Assembly: GCA_963714035.1 (NCBI GenBank)
Contig: OY970224.1
Span: 3,162,001-3,226,000 of the forward strand
DNA length: 64,000 nt
Reading direction: 5' to 3'
Source of the DNA: DATFVB01 sp963714035
GTDB lineage: Bacteria; Acidobacteriota; Thermoanaerobaculia; UBA5066; DATFVB01
This document shows, in pieces, positions 8,068 through 16,463 of this stretch. The number at the start of each line of letters is the position of its first letter. Within the stretch, counting starts at the first letter, position 1. The notes beneath the pieces are model-generated. The model worked only from the letters and a program-made list of their open reading frames with translations. It was not told the origin of the DNA and did not search any database. A program made the translations under genes and the position numbers.

Positions 8068-9227
8068 TGCGAGAGACGTTCCTGCCCTTCGCGAAGCCCT
8101 CGATCGGAGAAGAGGAGATCGCGGAAGTCGCCGACTCGCTCCGCTCCGGCTGGATCACGACCGGACCGAAGACCGAGCGTTTCGCCGAGGCGTTCCGCGC
8201 GCGGGTCGGCGGACGCTACGCCGCGCCGATTTCCTCGGCGACGGCGGGCCTCCACGTCGCGCTCCTCGCCCACGGGATCGGCGCGGGAGACGAAGTGATC
8301 ACGACGCCGATGACCTTCGCGGCGACGCTGAACGTGATCGTGCTCGCGGGCGCGAAACCCATCCTCGCCGACGTCGATCGCGACACGCTGAACGTGCGCG
8401 TGGAGGAGATCGAGAAGAAGATCGGCCCGCGCACCCGCGCGGTCATCCCCGTCCATTACGTGGGGCAGCCGTGCGACATGGACCCGATCCTCGCGCTCGC
8501 GGAGAAGCACCGGCTCGCGGTGATCGAGGACGCGGCCCACGCGATCGGGACGGAGTACAAGGGGCGGCGCATCGGCTCGTTCCCGACCACGTCCGTCTTC
8601 TCCTTCCACCCGAACAAGAACATCACGACCGGGGAAGGAGGAATGGTCGTCACCAACGACGAGGCTGTCTTCGAGACCGTGTCGCTGCTGAAGTTCCACG
8701 GCATGGACCGGAACGCCTGGAAGAGGTTCGCGAAGGCCGGGAGCCCGCGCTACGACATCGCGCTCCCCGGCTACAAGTACAACATGATGGACATCCAGGC
8801 GGCGATCGGGCTGCATCAGCTCACGAAGCTCGAGGGTTTCATCGCGAAGCGCGCCGCGGCGGCCGCCGCGTACCAGCGCGACTTCGCGGACGCCCCGTTC
8901 CTGCTCCCGAAGCCGGTGCCGTGGCCGTCGCGCCATGCCTGGCACCTCTATGCGCCGCTCGTCGATCTCGAACGCCTCATGATCGACCGCGATCGCTTCA
9001 TGGCGGAGCTGAAGGAGCGCAACATCGGCTGCGGGCTGCACTATTCGGCCGCGCACGAGTTCTCCTGGTACCGCGAGCATTTCGGATGGCAGCCGGAAGA
9101 CTTCCCCGAGGCCCATTTCATCTCGGAGCGGATCGTCTCGCTTCCGCTGTTCCCGGACATGACGGAAGCGGATCGCGGCGACGTCGTGGAGGCCGTGTAC
9201 GACATCGCGAAGAAGTTCCGGCGGTAG
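8067..9227 (+). CDS. arnB: UDP-4-amino-4-deoxy-L-arabinose--oxoglutarate aminotransferase
   Basis: 386 residues of the DegT/DnrJ/EryC1/StrS PLP-dependent family. The start FLPFAKPSIGEEEI and SLRSGWITTGPKT, the Asp in VIEDAAHAIG and the PLP lysine in FSFHPNKNITTGEGG (about residue 183) are all in place, and the length matches ArnB. It transaminates UDP-Ara4O with glutamate to UDP-L-Ara4N in the cytoplasm. The A of its ATG is the last base of the arnT stop codon (TGATG). Related aminotransferases make other amino sugars, but arnC, arnA and arnD directly downstream make ArnB the best choice. Confidence 0.9.
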   Translation: MRETFLPFAKPSIGEEEIAEVADSLRSGWITTGPKTERFAEAFRARVGGRYAAPISSATAGLHVALLAHGIGAGDEVITTPMTFAATLNVIVLAGAKPILADVDRDTLNVRVEEIEKKIGPRTRAVIPVHYVGQPCDMDPILALAEKHRLAVIEDAAHAIGTEYKGRRIGSFPTTSVFSFHPNKNITTGEGGMVVTNDEAVFETVSLLKFHGMDRNAWKRFAKAGSPRYDIALPGYKYNMMDIQAAIGLHQLTKLEGFIAKRAAAAAAYQRDFADAPFLLPKPVPWPSRHAWHLYAPLVDLERLMIDRDRFMAELKERNIGCGLHYSAAHEFSWYREHFGWQPEDFPEAHFISERIVSLPLFPDMTEADRGDVVEAVYDIAKKFRR

Positions 9228-9230
9228 AAT
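9225..9230 (+). promoter_or_regulatory. -10 box TAGAAT overlapping the arnB stop codon
   Basis: TAGAAT begins with the arnB stop TAG and ends six bases before ATG 9237. Position and sequence match those before 2648 and 30527, so the nucleotidyltransferase-like gene may have its own leaderless promoter inside the arn operon. Confidence 0.35.
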
Positions 9231-9236
9231 GCGACG

Positions 9237-9764
9237 ATGCAGCCGAGGGCGTTTCTCCGCACGGTGACGATGGATCATTCCGGGTTCGAAGATCGTCTCC
9301 TTGCCCTTCTCGATCGCGAGGGGATCCGTTACTGCGTCGTCGGCGGCCAGGCCGTGAACGCGTACGTCGAGCCTCTGGTCAGCCTTGACCTCGATCTTGC
9401 GGTCGCCGAAGGGCAGATGTCGCATCTCGAAAGAGCCCTGGCCGTCGAGTTCGACGTCGAGCGGTTTCCCCATTCGTTGAACGTCTCGGACGAAGGATCG
9501 GCGCTCCGTGTCCAGTTTCAAACCGACCCCCGGTACGCGGCGTTCGTCGCGGACGCCCGGATTCGATCCGTCCTCGGGCGCGAGATGCCTGTCGCGCGGG
9601 TGGAGGATGTGTTCCGCGGCAAGACCTGGGCGGCTCTCGATTCCTCGCGCAGGCCGAGCAAACGCCAGAAGGACCTCGCCGATATCGCTCGACTGATCGA
9701 GCGATATCCCGCGCTCCGAGATCAAACCCCTGCGGGAATCCTCGAACGTCTCGAAAAGCCGTAG
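9237..9764 (+). CDS. Nucleotidyltransferase-fold protein inside the arn operon
   Basis: 175 residues. The N-terminal part has RYCVVGGQAVNAYVEP followed by SLDLDLAVA: a GG helix-turn and a DxD pair with the spacing of the minimal nucleotidyltransferase (MNT/AbiEii-like) fold. The C-terminal part, RVEDVFRGKTWAAL and RQKDLADIARLIERYP, resembles the K..DLxDIxxL motif of the same group. Such proteins are toxins of toxin-antitoxin or abortive-infection systems, or stand-alone proteins of unknown role; none belongs to L-Ara4N synthesis. It starts only nine bases after arnB and is followed by 67 bp without a gene. No obvious partner antitoxin is adjacent. A later ATG at 9270 is also possible. Confidence 0.6.
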   Translation: MQPRAFLRTVTMDHSGFEDRLLALLDREGIRYCVVGGQAVNAYVEPLVSLDLDLAVAEGQMSHLERALAVEFDVERFPHSLNVSDEGSALRVQFQTDPRYAAFVADARIRSVLGREMPVARVEDVFRGKTWAALDSSRRPSKRQKDLADIARLIERYPALRDQTPAGILERLEKP

Positions 9765-9831
9765 TCAGCAGGGAAAACGGGAGCGGATGACCTAACGCGC
9801 GGCTCCCGAATCGGTTACGATTACGGCCGCT

Positions 9832-10776
9832 TTGACCCTGAAACCCGACATCTCGGTCGTCGTCCCCGTCTACAACGAGGAGGAGAACCTGCCGGCCCTG
9901 CTTCCGCGGCTCCTTCCGGTGCTCGACGGGACGAACCGTCCGTACGAGGTCCTCTTCGTCGACGACGGGAGCCGCGACCGGTCGCTCGCGATCCTCCGCT
10001 CCTTCGTCGACGCGCATCCGGGGAAGGTGCGCGTCCTCGAGCTCTCCCGGAATTTCGGCCAGCATCCGGCGATCCTCGCCGCGTTCCAGCGGACGCGGGG
10101 CCGCGTCGTCGTGACGCTCGACGCCGATCTCCAGAACCCTCCCGAGGAGATCCCGAAGCTCCTCGCGCGCGTCGACGAGGGATACGACGTCGTCGGCGGC
10201 GTTCGGAAGCAGCGGCGCGATTCCTGGTTCCGGCGGGCGGCGTCGCGGATGGTCAACCGGGTGACGGGCGCGATCACCGGGATGCGCCTCTCCGATTACG
10301 GCTGCATGCTGCGCGCCTACTCGCGCGACGTCGTCGACGAGATCAACGCCTGCGAGGAGAACGCGACCTTCATCCCGGCGCTCGCGCAGTCGTTCTCGCG
10401 CCGTCCGACCGAGGTCGAAGTGGCCCACGCGCAGCGCGCGGCCGGAACTTCCAAGTACTCGCTCTACCGGCTCGTCCGGCTGAACTTCGACCTGATGACC
10501 GGTTTTTCCGTCGTGCCGCTCCAGATCTTCACGCTGTTCGGTTTCGCCGTCGCGGCGGGCGGAGTCGGCTTCGGAGTCTTTCTCGGCGTCCGGCGCCTCG
10601 TCGTCGGCGCCGAGGTCGAGGGAGTGTTCACGCTCTTCGCGATCCTGTTCACGGTCATCGGCGTGCTGCTCGCCGGTCTCGGAATCGTCGGCGAGTACAT
10701 CGGCCGGATCTACCACGAGGTGCGGCGACGGCCGCGCTTCTCCGTCCGGCGCGAGTACGGCGCGCCGGCGGCCTGA
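9832..10776 (+). CDS. arnC: Undecaprenyl-phosphate 4-deoxy-4-formamido-L-arabinose transferase
   Basis: 314 residues from a TTG start, the only start in frame that leaves the SVVVPVYNEEENLP motif near the N-terminus. This is a GT2 domain with VDDGSRDRS and DADLQNPPEEIPKL; the latter is shared by ArnC and the DPM-like polyprenyl-phosphate glycosyltransferases. Two C-terminal membrane helices lie at about 228-250 and 265-290. ArnC loads formylated Ara4N from UDP onto undecaprenyl phosphate at the cytoplasmic face. The call over a GtrB or dolichol-phosphate mannosyltransferase role rests on the flanking arn genes. A TACGAT box lies ten bases before the start. Confidence 0.85.
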   Translation: MTLKPDISVVVPVYNEEENLPALLPRLLPVLDGTNRPYEVLFVDDGSRDRSLAILRSFVDAHPGKVRVLELSRNFGQHPAILAAFQRTRGRVVVTLDADLQNPPEEIPKLLARVDEGYDVVGGVRKQRRDSWFRRAASRMVNRVTGAITGMRLSDYGCMLRAYSRDVVDEINACEENATFIPALAQSFSRRPTEVEVAHAQRAAGTSKYSLYRLVRLNFDLMTGFSVVPLQIFTLFGFAVAAGGVGFGVFLGVRRLVVGAEVEGVFTLFAILFTVIGVLLAGLGIVGEYIGRIYHEVRRRPRFSVRREYGAPAA

Positions 10777-10801
10777 CCGGGCAACGGCGGGGAAGGAACG
10801 C

Positions 10802-11731
10802 TTGAGCGAGAAGGAACGGCCGCGGATCCTCGTCTTCGGGTTCTCCGACGTGGGCTATCGCTGCCTGGAGCACCTGATCGCGCGCGGGGAGAAGGTCGTC
10901 GGCTGCTATACGTATTCCGATCCTCCCGGGCCCGGGGGGTGGCCGCCGTCTCTCGCCGCGCTCTGCGAAGCCCGCGGCGTGCCCGCGTGGACCGACGTCC
11001 GATGGACCGCCGAAGAAATCTTCCACGCGCGGACGCTCTCGCCCGACCTGATCTTCTCGTTCTATTACCGCGACCTCCTTCCGAGGGAAGTGCTCGCGCT
11101 TCCGAGGCTCGGCGCGTTCAACATGCACGGAGCGCTCCTGCCGAAGTACCGGGGGCGCGCGCCGGTCAACTGGGCCGTGCTCGAAGGGGAGAAGGAAACG
11201 GGCGCCACACTCCATCAAATGGTCGAGAAGGCGGACGCCGGTCCGATCGTCGACCAGGAGAAGGTCGCGATCGGACCCGACGACACGGCTTTCGAGGTCC
11301 AGAAGCGCGTGACGGAAGCGGCCGTGAAGATCCTCGAGCGCCAGATGGACGCGCTGGAGCGCGGCGCCGCGCCGCGGCGCCCGCAGAACCTCGAGGACGG
11401 CTTCTATCGCGGGCGTCGGCGCCCCGAAGACGGCCTGATCGACTGGAACCGGCCTGCCGCGCGCGTGCACGACCTCGTGCGGGCGGTCACCCGTCCCTAT
11501 CCCGGCGCGTACACCGACGTGTTCGGTGAAAAGACGTTCGTCTGGAAGACGAGCCTGCCCGGCCTTTCCGTCCACGACGCGTTCCCGGGCCAGATCTACA
11601 TCGAGGGAAACCGCCTCTTCGTCTGCTGCGGCGACGACCGCTACATCGAGATCCTCGTGCTGCAGCCGGAAGGAAAATCCGAAATGACCGCCGCGCAGTG
11701 GGCCGCGCGGATGCGGCAGGAGAATCGATGA
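10802..11731 (+). CDS. arnA: UDP-L-Ara4N formyltransferase (ArnA N-terminal half as its own gene)
   Basis: 309 residues from TTG 10802, 25 bp after arnC. It has the formyl-tetrahydrofolate transferase fold: NMHGALLPKYRGRAPVNW carries the catalytic Asn and His, and the Asp of the catalytic triad is in ADAGPIVDQ. The C-terminal part (DGLIDWNRPAARVHDLVRA) matches the OB-like domain of ArnA and methionyl-tRNA formyltransferase. It formylates UDP-L-Ara4N so that ArnC can use it. In enterobacteria this domain is fused to the decarboxylase; here the stop overlaps the ATG of the separate decarboxylase gene by four bases. Confidence 0.9.
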   Translation: MSEKERPRILVFGFSDVGYRCLEHLIARGEKVVGCYTYSDPPGPGGWPPSLAALCEARGVPAWTDVRWTAEEIFHARTLSPDLIFSFYYRDLLPREVLALPRLGAFNMHGALLPKYRGRAPVNWAVLEGEKETGATLHQMVEKADAGPIVDQEKVAIGPDDTAFEVQKRVTEAAVKILERQMDALERGAAPRRPQNLEDGFYRGRRRPEDGLIDWNRPAARVHDLVRAVTRPYPGAYTDVFGEKTFVWKTSLPGLSVHDAFPGQIYIEGNRLFVCCGDDRYIEILVLQPEGKSEMTAAQWAARMRQENR

Positions 11732-12756
11732 AAGTCCTGATCCTCGGCGTCAACGGTTTCATCGGAAACGCCCTCACGGAACGGATCCTCACGTCGACGG
11801 ACTGGGAAGTGTACGGGCTCGACATGGCGAGCGACAAGATCGAGCCGTTCCTGACCGACCGCCGGTTCCAGTTCCTCGAGGGGGACATCGCGATCAACAA
11901 GGAGTGGATCGAGTACCACGTCAAGAAGTGCGACGTCGTCCTTCCGCTCGTCGCGATCGCGACGCCGGCGACTTACGTTCGCCAGCCGATCGCCGTCTTC
12001 GAGCTCGATTTCGAGGAGAACCTGCGCGTCATCAAGCAGGCGGTCCGCTACCGCAAGCGCGTGATCTTCCCGTCGACGTCCGAGGTCTACGGCATGTGTC
12101 CCGACCCGGAGTTCGACGAGGAGAGCTCCAATTTCGTCTACGGCCCGATCTCGAAGCAGCGGTGGATCTACTCCTGCAGCAAGCAGCTCCTCGACCGGGT
12201 CATCTGGGCCTACGGCCAGTCGGAAGGGCTGCGCTTCACGCTCTTCCGCCCTTTCAACTGGTTCGGTCCGAACCTGGACAACGTCGACTCGCCGAAGGAG
12301 GGCTCGTCGCGGGTCCTCACGCAGTTCCTCCACAACATCCTCTACGGGGAGCCGATCAAGCTCGTCGACGGGGGACGGCAGCGCCGCTCCTTCACGTACA
12401 TCAGCGACGGCATCGACGGCCTCATGCGCATCCTCGCGCACGAGGAGAAGGCCAACGGCGGGATCTTCAACTTCGGCAATCCCGCGAGCGATCTCTCGAT
12501 CCGGGAGCTCGCCGGGAAGCTCAAGAGCGCGGTCGCGGGCTATCCGGGATACGAGGAGATCGGCCGCCGCGCGCAGATCGTCGACGTTTCGGCCGCCGAC
12601 TACTACGGGCCGGGATACCAGGACATCGCGACGCGCGTGCCCTCGATCCGGCGCGCGAAGGAGATCCTCGGCTGGGAACCGAAGATCGATTTCGACACGG
12701 CGCTGCAGATGACGCTGGACTTTTATCTCACCGGCCGTAAGCCCGCGGTGCCGTGA
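11728..12756 (+). CDS. arnA: UDP-glucuronate decarboxylase/dehydrogenase (ArnA C-terminal half as its own gene)
   Basis: 342 residues of the extended short-chain dehydrogenase family. NAD-binding GVNGFIGN is at residues 7-14, the catalytic Ser-Thr region is FPSTSEVYG and the Tyr-Lys pair is YSCSK. FRPFNWFGPNLD is typical of the ArnA decarboxylase rather than of UXS-type UDP-xylose synthases. It oxidises and decarboxylates UDP-glucuronic acid to UDP-Ara4O, the substrate of ArnB. UDP-glucose dehydrogenase (Ugd), which supplies UDP-glucuronate, is not in the window. The next arn gene is separated by a 291-bp stretch filled with two repeats. Confidence 0.92.
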   Translation: MKVLILGVNGFIGNALTERILTSTDWEVYGLDMASDKIEPFLTDRRFQFLEGDIAINKEWIEYHVKKCDVVLPLVAIATPATYVRQPIAVFELDFEENLRVIKQAVRYRKRVIFPSTSEVYGMCPDPEFDEESSNFVYGPISKQRWIYSCSKQLLDRVIWAYGQSEGLRFTLFRPFNWFGPNLDNVDSPKEGSSRVLTQFLHNILYGEPIKLVDGGRQRRSFTYISDGIDGLMRILAHEEKANGGIFNFGNPASDLSIRELAGKLKSAVAGYPGYEEIGRRAQIVDVSAADYYGPGYQDIATRVPSIRRAKEILGWEPKIDFDTALQMTLDFYLTGRKPAVP

Positions 12757-12759
12757 TCT

Positions 12760-12903
12760 GGCGCGGACCATACGCGGCGTTATACGGGTCCGTCGGCCCG
12801 GCCGGCGGCTCGACGTACGTTTTCAGTATGCCTTCGCCGCCGGCCGGCCCGCCGAACCCGTCTTCCACCGCGTCTGGCCGCGCCTCCCGCTTCGCGGCAA
12901 GAG
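12760..12903 (+). repeat. Structured repeat family A, copy 1
   Basis: Non-coding element between the decarboxylase gene and arnD. A 12-bp stem (12798-12809 with 12836-12847) encloses a small hairpin CGTAC (12814-12818)/GTATG (12826-12830). The copy at 41938-42065 has a different stem sequence that still pairs, and its inner hairpin is CGTAC/GTACG, so the G-T pair here replaces a G-C pair. Shared single-stranded blocks are TTATACGG before the stem and CCGTCTTCC and CCGCGCCTC after it. Confidence 0.65.
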
Positions 12904-12928
12904 CGATCGTTCGGAGGGTGACGGTCGG

Positions 12929-13011
12929 GTCATTGCGAGGGAGCGGAGCGACCGCGGCAATCTCATCCGTCCCGAATACTCTGGAGATTGCTTCGCTCCG
13001 CTCGCAATGAC
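12929..13011. repeat. GTCATTGCGAG palindromic repeat, copy 1
   Basis: Opens with GTCATTGCGAG (12929-12939) and closes with its complement CTCGCAATGAC (13001-13011). Inside are GGAGCGGAGCGACCGCGGCAATCTC on the left and GAGATTGCTTCGCTCC on the right, so the whole can fold as a long imperfect hairpin. Closely similar palindromes are widespread in intergenic DNA of many phyla. It lies directly behind repeat A, as does the other copy. Confidence 0.75.
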
Positions 13012-13047
13012 GGTCCGAACCATTCCTTCCGCCGGGCCGTTCCTCCA

Positions 13048-13965
13048 ATGACCTCGCCTCTCCGCATCGCCCTGAAAGTCGACTGCGACACCGCCCTGGG
13101 AACCCGCGATGGGATCCCGCGTCTGCTCGCGCTCTTCGAGCGCAAGAAGATCCGGGCGACGTTCTTCTTCTCGCTCGGGCCCGACCGTTCCGGGCGCGCC
13201 GCGCTGCGCGTCTTCACGCGCAAGGGCTTTCTGAAGAAGATGCTCCGTTCCGGCGCGCCGTCGCTGTATCCGCTCCGGACGATGCTCTCGGGAACGCTCC
13301 TTCCGGCGCCGGTGATCGGCCGCGCCTGCCGGGAGGCCATTCGCTCCGTCGCCGCCGCGGGACACGAGACCGGCGTGCACGCCTGGGACCACGTCGGCTG
13401 GCACGACGGCCTTCCGGGTTGGCCCGCGGACCGCGTCGCCGACGAGTACCGGAAGCTGCACGCGGAGTACCGCGAGATCTTCGGGACGGCGGCGCGCGCC
13501 TCCGCGTGCCCGGGATGGACCGTCTCGGACGCCTATCTCGCCGAGCGGGAGCGACACTCCCTGCTCTACACGTCCGACACGCGAGAGGGAGAGCCGTTCC
13601 TGCCCCGCTTCGGAGAGTCCGTCTCGGCGATTCCCGAGATCCCCTCGACGCTTCCGACTCTCGACGAGAAGCTCGGCGATCCCGCGCATCCCGACGCCGA
13701 CGCCCTCCGGCGGTTCTTCGCCGGCGCTCCCGGCGGCGATGCCGTGCACACGGTCCACACCGAGGTGGAGGGCGGTCCCTATCTCGACTGGTTCGGCCGG
13801 CTGCTCGACGACTGGAAAGATCGTGGTGCGGAATTCACGGCGATGGAGACGTTCGGCGTCGAGGCGCGGGAGCGGCAGGCGCAGCTCGCCGCGCGGAACG
13901 TCGTTCCGATCACGCTTCCGGGACGGGCAGGGTTGGTCGCTTCCGGGTGGCCACCGCCAGCGTGA
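13048..13965 (+). CDS. arnD: 4-deoxy-4-formamido-L-arabinose-phosphoundecaprenol deformylase
   Basis: 305 residues of the polysaccharide-deacetylase (NodB) fold. KVDCDTALGTRDGIPRLL holds the catalytic and metal-binding Asp pair, ATFFFSLGPD is the usual second strand, and GVHAWDHVGWHDGL supplies the metal His residues. The tripled ArnD traits CPGWTVSDAYL and HTEVEGGPY are present. It removes the formyl group from undecaprenyl-phosphate-bound Ara4N before ArnT uses it. ATG 13048 is preferred because the frame upstream runs into the palindromic repeat. The last 56 bp overlap the 3' end of the convergent YfhO-like gene. Confidence 0.9.
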   Translation: MTSPLRIALKVDCDTALGTRDGIPRLLALFERKKIRATFFFSLGPDRSGRAALRVFTRKGFLKKMLRSGAPSLYPLRTMLSGTLLPAPVIGRACREAIRSVAAAGHETGVHAWDHVGWHDGLPGWPADRVADEYRKLHAEYREIFGTAARASACPGWTVSDAYLAERERHSLLYTSDTREGEPFLPRFGESVSAIPEIPSTLPTLDEKLGDPAHPDADALRRFFAGAPGGDAVHTVHTEVEGGPYLDWFGRLLDDWKDRGAEFTAMETFGVEARERQAQLAARNVVPITLPGRAGLVASGWPPPA

Positions 13966-16288
13966 TGATCGCGGCCGCCGCCGCGAGGGAGAAGAACGCG
14001 CCGACTCGGAACGGCCGCTCGTCGTAGAAGAGCGCGACCCGGTGCCTTCCCGGAGGCACGCGAACCCCGCAGAAGCTGCCGTTGGCGATCTCGACGGGAG
14101 CGGCCGCTCCGTCGATCGTGGCGCGCCAGTATCGAAAGTACGTCGCGGCGAAAACGGCGATCGTGCCGGCGGAGCTCTCGAAATCGGCCGACCACCCGTT
14201 GCCGATCTCGCGGAACCCGGCCACCGCCGCGTCGGATGCCGGTCCGGAAGGATCGCGGTCGGGGCCGCGGAGAACGACGTCCGTTCGCGGTTCGAAGCGA
14301 TCGGAGGCGATCAGGTCGACGGCGCCCGAGAGCGAGCTCCGCCCGAAGTCGCGCGCGGCGGCCCGGACGAGAGGGACGGGGGCGATCGCCTCCGAAACGT
14401 ACACGCGCCGTTCCGCGATCTCGGCCGCGGCCGCGGAGCGGAATCCGGCGAGCGGACCGGCAGACGACGTGATCGTCCACCGTACCGAGCCCGCCGAGAG
14501 CAGCCGCGCTTTCTCCGCAAGGGGCTTCGAGGCGACCGCCTCGAAGAAGACGCGGTCGAGAAACCCGTACGAACCGTCCGGGTCTTTGTCCCAGGAGTAG
14601 CGGATTCCGTCCGCAATGCCGGTCAGCGGCCAGAGCTCCGAGCGGCCGGCGAAGATGAGCGCTCCGACGTCATCGACCGGAAACGAATGCCGTGTCCCAT
14701 ATTTCGCGACCGTGAATTCCGGCAGGTCGCCGACCCAGACCCGCCCTTCACCGCCGACCGCGGAAGCGAGCGGGGGGCGCGTGGCATATCCCGCCGCGGG
14801 AACGCTCACGAAAAGCGGCCAGCCCGACGGCAGGAGGGTGGCGAGGGTCGCGGCGAGGAAATATGCAGCGCGTCCCGATCCGGGCCGGCGCCGAAATGCG
14901 AAAACGACGAGCGCCATCGCCCCGACTCCGCAGGCCGCGTCCACGAACACGGTCCGAAAGATGCCGGGGAGCATCTGGTCCGAACCGAACGCCATCCCGC
15001 GAAACGCCGGAGCGGCGAGCCGCCGAAGAACCGCAGGAGCCGCGAGAACGAACCCGGCGGCCGCCGCCAGCGCGGCCCCGACCGCGATCGCCGGTCGGAC
15101 GAGCACGCGCGACCGTTCTCGAACGCTCCACGCGTCAGCGGCGAGCGCGGCGAGCGACGAGATCGCGAGTGCCGCGGGAACCGCGAACTTGACCGGATAC
15201 CGGAAGTGCCGGAGCGGCGGGACCGCCCAGAGGAGCTCGAAGAAAGGAGTGCCAAAGCCGTAGGAGAGCAGGAGAAACAGGCAACCCGCGCCGATCGTGA
15301 CGAGAACGATCCTTCGTCGGCGGAATTCCGGGATCGCGAAGGCGGTGACGAGGAGGAGGAGCGGCACGAGCCCGAAGTTCAGAGAATAGAGATAAGGCTG
15401 GAGCGAATCGAAGACGCGGTAACCCCAGAAGGCGCCGGAAACGAGCGGCCGCGGCGAGCCGAAAACGAGCGGGAGCAGACTCTCGATCCACCGGATCGGG
15501 ACGTTCGCGGCGGCGTTGAACTGATCCCGCGAAAAAAGATGCTCGCCCCGGAACGACCAGGGAATGGCGGCGCGCGTCGCGAGAAGGAGCGGAGCCGCGA
15601 GCGCCAGGGCGGCGATCCCGGCCGCGGCGGCCGCCGTCGTCGATCGAGGGGACGGCTTCACGGATCGCGCCAGCGCGGCGACGAGGGGAATCGCGCAGGC
15701 GGCGACCGTCCACGCGGAGATCGCCGGTTCGCCCGCGAGGAGCTGAAGGGCGAGCGCGATCGCGAGCGCGAGAGATGGGTGGAGGCGGGGTCCGTGGCGG
15801 GCCAGGCGAACCGCTTCCCCGATGGCCCACGGCGCCCACGCCGCGGCGGCCGCCGCGTTCGTGAAGGCGGCGGCGTAGGAGACGTACGGACCGGAGAACG
15901 CGTAGGCCGCGCCGCCGATCCACGACGCCAGCCGCGAAGCGCCGAGCCGTCTCGCGAGAAGCGCCGCGCCGAAGAATGCCCAGACGACGTGGAGCAGCAG
16001 GTGAACGTTGAAAGCCGCAGCGGCGGGGAGAAACCGGTAAAAGAGATGCGTCGGATAAAGAGAGACGGTGTTCGGATTGGCGAGGAGAGGCTCGACGTTC
16101 GAGGCGGCGAAATCCAGAAAGGGAACGATTCCCGCCCGTTCGCGCGCCGAGGCCCACTGCGCAATCGGAAAGTGCGTGATGAACGCGTCGCGAAAGCAGA
16201 GCAGGCGCGTTCCGAAGACGAGCGGGAGAAGAGGCAGGAAAAAAATCGCGAGCGTGGCGGCGGGCGCGAGCCGGTCCTTTGCTTTCAC
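13910..16288 (-). CDS. YfhO-like large membrane protein
   Basis: 792 residues from GTG 16288; the frame stays open upstream but only through the hairpin repeat at 16325-16420, so the later start is more likely. There are about 13 membrane helices, and the conserved opening CFRDAFITHFPIAQWASARE and NTVSLYPTHLFYRF match the YfhO family (GT-C-like fold; members modify teichoic acids in Firmicutes). The C-terminal soluble part ends RYWRATIDGAAAPVEIAN and VRVPPGRHRVALFY before a last helix, as in the YfhO-like proteins at 23512 and 30527. The role is presumably glycosylation of an envelope polymer. It is convergent with arnD and overlaps it. Confidence 0.75.
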   Translation of the reverse strand: MKAKDRLAPAATLAIFFLPLLPLVFGTRLLCFRDAFITHFPIAQWASARERAGIVPFLDFAASNVEPLLANPNTVSLYPTHLFYRFLPAAAAFNVHLLLHVVWAFFGAALLARRLGASRLASWIGGAAYAFSGPYVSYAAAFTNAAAAAAWAPWAIGEAVRLARHGPRLHPSLALAIALALQLLAGEPAISAWTVAACAIPLVAALARSVKPSPRSTTAAAAAGIAALALAAPLLLATRAAIPWSFRGEHLFSRDQFNAAANVPIRWIESLLPLVFGSPRPLVSGAFWGYRVFDSLQPYLYSLNFGLVPLLLLVTAFAIPEFRRRRIVLVTIGAGCLFLLLSYGFGTPFFELLWAVPPLRHFRYPVKFAVPAALAISSLAALAADAWSVRERSRVLVRPAIAVGAALAAAAGFVLAAPAVLRRLAAPAFRGMAFGSDQMLPGIFRTVFVDAACGVGAMALVVFAFRRRPGSGRAAYFLAATLATLLPSGWPLFVSVPAAGYATRPPLASAVGGEGRVWVGDLPEFTVAKYGTRHSFPVDDVGALIFAGRSELWPLTGIADGIRYSWDKDPDGSYGFLDRVFFEAVASKPLAEKARLLSAGSVRWTITSSAGPLAGFRSAAAAEIAERRVYVSEAIAPVPLVRAAARDFGRSSLSGAVDLIASDRFEPRTDVVLRGPDRDPSGPASDAAVAGFREIGNGWSADFESSAGTIAVFAATYFRYWRATIDGAAAPVEIANGSFCGVRVPPGRHRVALFYDERPFRVGAFFSLAAAAAIITLAVATRKRPTLPVPEA

Positions 16289-16324
16289 GATCGGCTTTCC
16301 GTCATTTCCGGGCGCCGGGCTTTC

Positions 16325-16420
16325 GCCTCTCCCACGAGGGGAGAGGTGAACCTGCGGTCTCGTCCCCTCCCCACCTGGGGAGGGGTGGCTCGCCGCAGGC
16401 GAGACGGGGAAGGGTAGCGG
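16325..16420. repeat. CCCCTCTCC-type hairpin repeat, locus 1
   Basis: Two hairpins in the 175-bp gap between two minus-strand genes: CCTCTCCC/GGGAGAGG (16326-16333 with 16339-16346) and CCCCTCCCCA/TGGGGAGGGG (16364-16373 with 16376-16385). They belong to the family found at nine other loci in the window. Confidence 0.75.
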
Positions 16421-16463
16421 GCGGCGGGTCTCAATGGTCGCCTCGAAGTTACCCGCCGCCCGC

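Noticed and set aside
9765..9831. Weak GGGAGC/GCTCCC inverted pair before arnC
   Set aside because: Six bases with a long loop and no T run; likely chance in GC-rich DNA.
13739..16417. A very long plus-strand open frame opposite the YfhO-like gene
   Set aside because: It is rich in Arg, Gly and Glu without any domain, and is explained by the GC-rich codon pattern of the minus-strand gene.
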